From: Temnopleurus reevesii
Taxonomy: Eukaryota > Echinodermata > Echinoidea > Temnopleuroida > Temnopleuridae
DNA length: 10,232 nt
Assembly: GCA_036244855.1 (NCBI GenBank)
Contig: BQKZ01015448.1
Location: forward strand, 8,214 to 18,445
Reading direction: 5' to 3'
The number at the start of each line of letters is the position of its first letter. Position 1 is the stretch's first letter. A program made the translations under genes and the position numbers. Under the pieces are notes generated by a model. The model made no database searches, was not told the origin of the DNA, and saw only the letters and a program-made list of their open reading frames with translations. This document shows, in pieces, positions 8,431 to 10,232 of the stretch.

Positions 8431-9105
8431 ATGACTTCAATTCACTATTTAAATTTATCTAACTTCTTTTGATTCATCATACACGGGTTGCTTTTGTTCA
8501 GAAGATTGTCTCCAACCAAATGTCATGGAGAGCGATCAATATTCAGATGAACTGAACCACAAACTGACATCAGACATTGGGTTCCAAATGGCTTCCAATT
8601 ATTTGAAAATAATTAATGGCTGCGATTTGAGTCTGATCTCAATTACCAATGCGAAATGTCGGTCATAATTCAGTGAGTTCATTGCCCGCTTATCTCATCA
8701 CATTACCGTATTCCCTTTCAGTTTTCATTCAATTCACATTTTTTTTAAATATATAGTTGTGATGTAATTATGTTTAATATACCTTTTACTAAATCGTAAT
8801 TGGCAAATTGTTGATCACATCTTTAAGGGAATTTTTAATCTGACATCTAATCGTAAACATGTCAAAACAATTTTAAAAATCTTTTTTCCCGATTTTAATT
8901 TTGAAATGTTTTGAAACATGAGTAGATTAGGTCCCAAGAAACTACCGGTTTTGTGATGTTTGTAAAGCCAATTTCCGTGACCAGTGACTCCCCTGGTATT
9001 GGTTTTTAATCTTATCATACCGCATTTAATAAGGTTTTGTTTTCTTTTCAATCATTTTTCAGTTGTGCTTCCATGATTGATAAACACTTCAGAAACAAGG
9101 GCTTA

Positions 9106-9232
9106 GGCCCCGGTCACATAGGGCCCCGGAGGCAACACGATTCAACACGACTCTTTGTTATCGTGTTAACTGCCTCCGAACAAAGAGTCGTGTTGAATCG
9201 TGTTGCTTCCGGGGCCCTATGTGACCGGGGCT
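9106..9232. mobile_element. 127-bp PIF/Harbinger-like MITE, copy 2, near-perfect palindrome
   Basis: Two 54-base arms (9106-9159 and 9179-9232) are inverted copies with two mismatches, around a 19-base loop. Both flanks are TTA (9103-9105 and 9233-9235), a 3-bp target duplication typical of PIF/Harbinger. The ends (GGCCCCGGTCACATAGGGCC) match copy 1 at 5727. The loop is itself a copy of an inner arm segment. It reads ATCGTGTT-AACT-GCCTCCG, which is the reverse complement of the arm segment at 9127-9141 with AACT inserted. The high arm identity suggests recent insertion or gene conversion between arms. Open frames across it on both strands are by-products of the palindrome. Confidence 0.87.
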
Positions 9233-9612
9233 TTACATTTATGCTTAAAAACCCGTTATTTGGTTGCTCTCGACGGACTAGCCCTCTGAAATTAGCCCGA
9301 CCTGATCTCTTTCTTTTCATTCACACAAAAAAAATCAAAGAAAATACATGATCATAAATCTGAAATATGGTAATAAAGAGTCATTTACATCAGTTTACCA
9401 TACTATTGTCATTTCTTGGCCCGTAAGTCATTGTTTTCCTATACACGTTGACAGCAAGATTCTCAGGAATACTGTTAATTTTTTTTTTATAGATTTTTTG
9501 GGAATCACTAAGGTCTAGGTTAGATGATACAGACTGAAGATTTTGGTCTAATTGTTGATATAGAAAATAACATTAAACAAAAGTTTCAAAGAGGCCGTTT
9601 GAGCTCACGAAG

Positions 9613-9753
9613 AACCTTTAAGGCCCGTATTCCGATAGCGAGGTGGACTAAGTCATTGTTATTAAGACCCGGGTCTATTGAATAGTTAAACCAAGAGTCT
9701 AAATGACAATGACTTAGACCTGGGTTAAGTTAAACCTCTCAATTTTAAAGGTT
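9613..9753. mobile_element. Putative 141-bp foldback repeat containing GGCCCGTATTCCG
   Basis: AACCTTTAA (9613-9621) is inverted exactly at TTAAAGGTT (9745-9753). Inside, CTAAGTCATTGTT (9648-9660) pairs with GACAATGACTTAG (9705-9717), 12 of 13 bases. GACCCGGGTC sits near the centre (9666-9675) and a related ACCTGGGTT lies to the right. The GGCCCGTATTC start followed by GTTAAAC/GTTTAAC-type sequence resembles a short interspersed repeat I have met in other marine invertebrate genomes; that is memory, not a search. It carries no coding sequence. Confidence 0.5.
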
Positions 9754-10232
9754 ATAAAAATTGGGAAAATATCGAATCAAATTGATGGAATTCACAAGGA
9801 TGATTTATCATTGACTATGATTTCCTATTGCACATCGTATTAATGGTAGTTATAAGTCTTGAAAGTGTTCTTATAATATTAAGTTTTATGCAACGGACCC
9901 CGGGTTTAAATGAAATTATTTGAAACAATTGAATTGAATTGTATTTATTAGCCTACTACATGATTTAATTTTTTTAAACAAAACCTGTTGGCGTTTTTCG
10001 TTTCGACAATTCTGATTGCCCGTACAACTCTTGAAGGTACTAAAGTTCGATAGACGCACACCCGTCCGACCGATATGTTTGTCTTGACCAAAATATTCCA
10101 TGTTTTGACAGTATATAACTATCAGAAGTAGGTTAATAAGACATTGATATCGTTCCCGTTTACTTAAAGGCCAATTAAAATTCCGTTGGATAATTTCTTC
10201 AATTTCCGACCAATTTCAGATAAATTTGAGAA

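Larger units (their letters stand above)
6601..10232 (+). other. Beginning of a long phase-0 intron of the ADAMTS-like gene
   Basis: After the donor GTGAGT, no downstream exon with ADAMTS features was found. I looked for the continuation of the prodomain (a G-L/M-I motif then an acidic stretch and I-E-P), a zinc-binding HExxH and cysteine-rich disintegrin or thrombospondin sequence on the + strand. The longest open frames here are explained by foldback repeats. The intron therefore appears to exceed 3.6 kb and to leave the window. It is filled by repeats listed separately (6704, 7201, 7958, 9106, 9613). The stretches 6720-7200, 7450-7957, 8431-9105, 9233-9612 and 9754-10232 are AT-rich, with nothing I can identify. 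Confidence 0.6.

Noticed and set aside
9037..9351. 104-codon + strand open frame
   Set aside because: About 40% of it is the palindromic MITE at 9106-9232, and the rest has no recognisable domain. A frame on the opposite strand across the same palindrome is equally open.

Overview
The window looks like nuclear DNA from a marine invertebrate, most likely a deuterostome such as an echinoderm. The evidence is an AT-rich background, short exons with canonical GT/AG splice sites and T-rich polypyrimidine tracts, long introns, a long GAT microsatellite, and many short foldback (MITE-like) repeats. The phylum is an inference; no mitochondrial, rRNA or tRNA marker is present.

The only gene I can support is a piece of an ADAMTS-family metalloprotease on the + strand. 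Two coding exons are visible: a 43-nt mini-exon (5617-5659) and a 431-nt exon (6170-6600). They are separated by a 510-nt intron and join in frame (intron phase 1). Together they give 158 residues of the N-terminal prodomain (Pep_M12B_propep type). The conserved start of the prodomain, two basic proprotein-convertase-like sites and the conserved cysteine pair near its end are all present. Motif spacing resembles the procollagen N-proteinase group (ADAMTS2/3/14) best, with ADAMTS6/10 and ADAMTS16/18 as alternatives. The signal-peptide exon lies upstream and the catalytic, disintegrin and thrombospondin exons lie downstream; I found none of them here.

Region by region: 1-5616 is upstream intron or 5' flank. 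It holds a 19-bp tandem duplication, a perfect hairpin, a TTGCAATTGATT-type repeat, a pair of direct repeats with a foldback, a GCGT-rich foldback, a 24-base poly-G tract and a GTACACACTAA-ended element. 5660-6169 is an intron carrying a 131-bp MITE. 6601-10232 is the start of a long phase-0 intron. It contains a 246-bp foldback element, a roughly 470-bp GAT-type microsatellite, a second copy of the 131-bp MITE family (127 bp, almost perfect 54-bp arms) and a foldback beginning with the motif GGCCCGTATTC.

No operon, CRISPR, phage or defence system is present. The most rewarding signals are the two related PIF/Harbinger-like MITEs with 3-bp TTA/TAA target duplications and a nested loop, and the mini-exon/exon pair that is missed if only long ORFs are considered.
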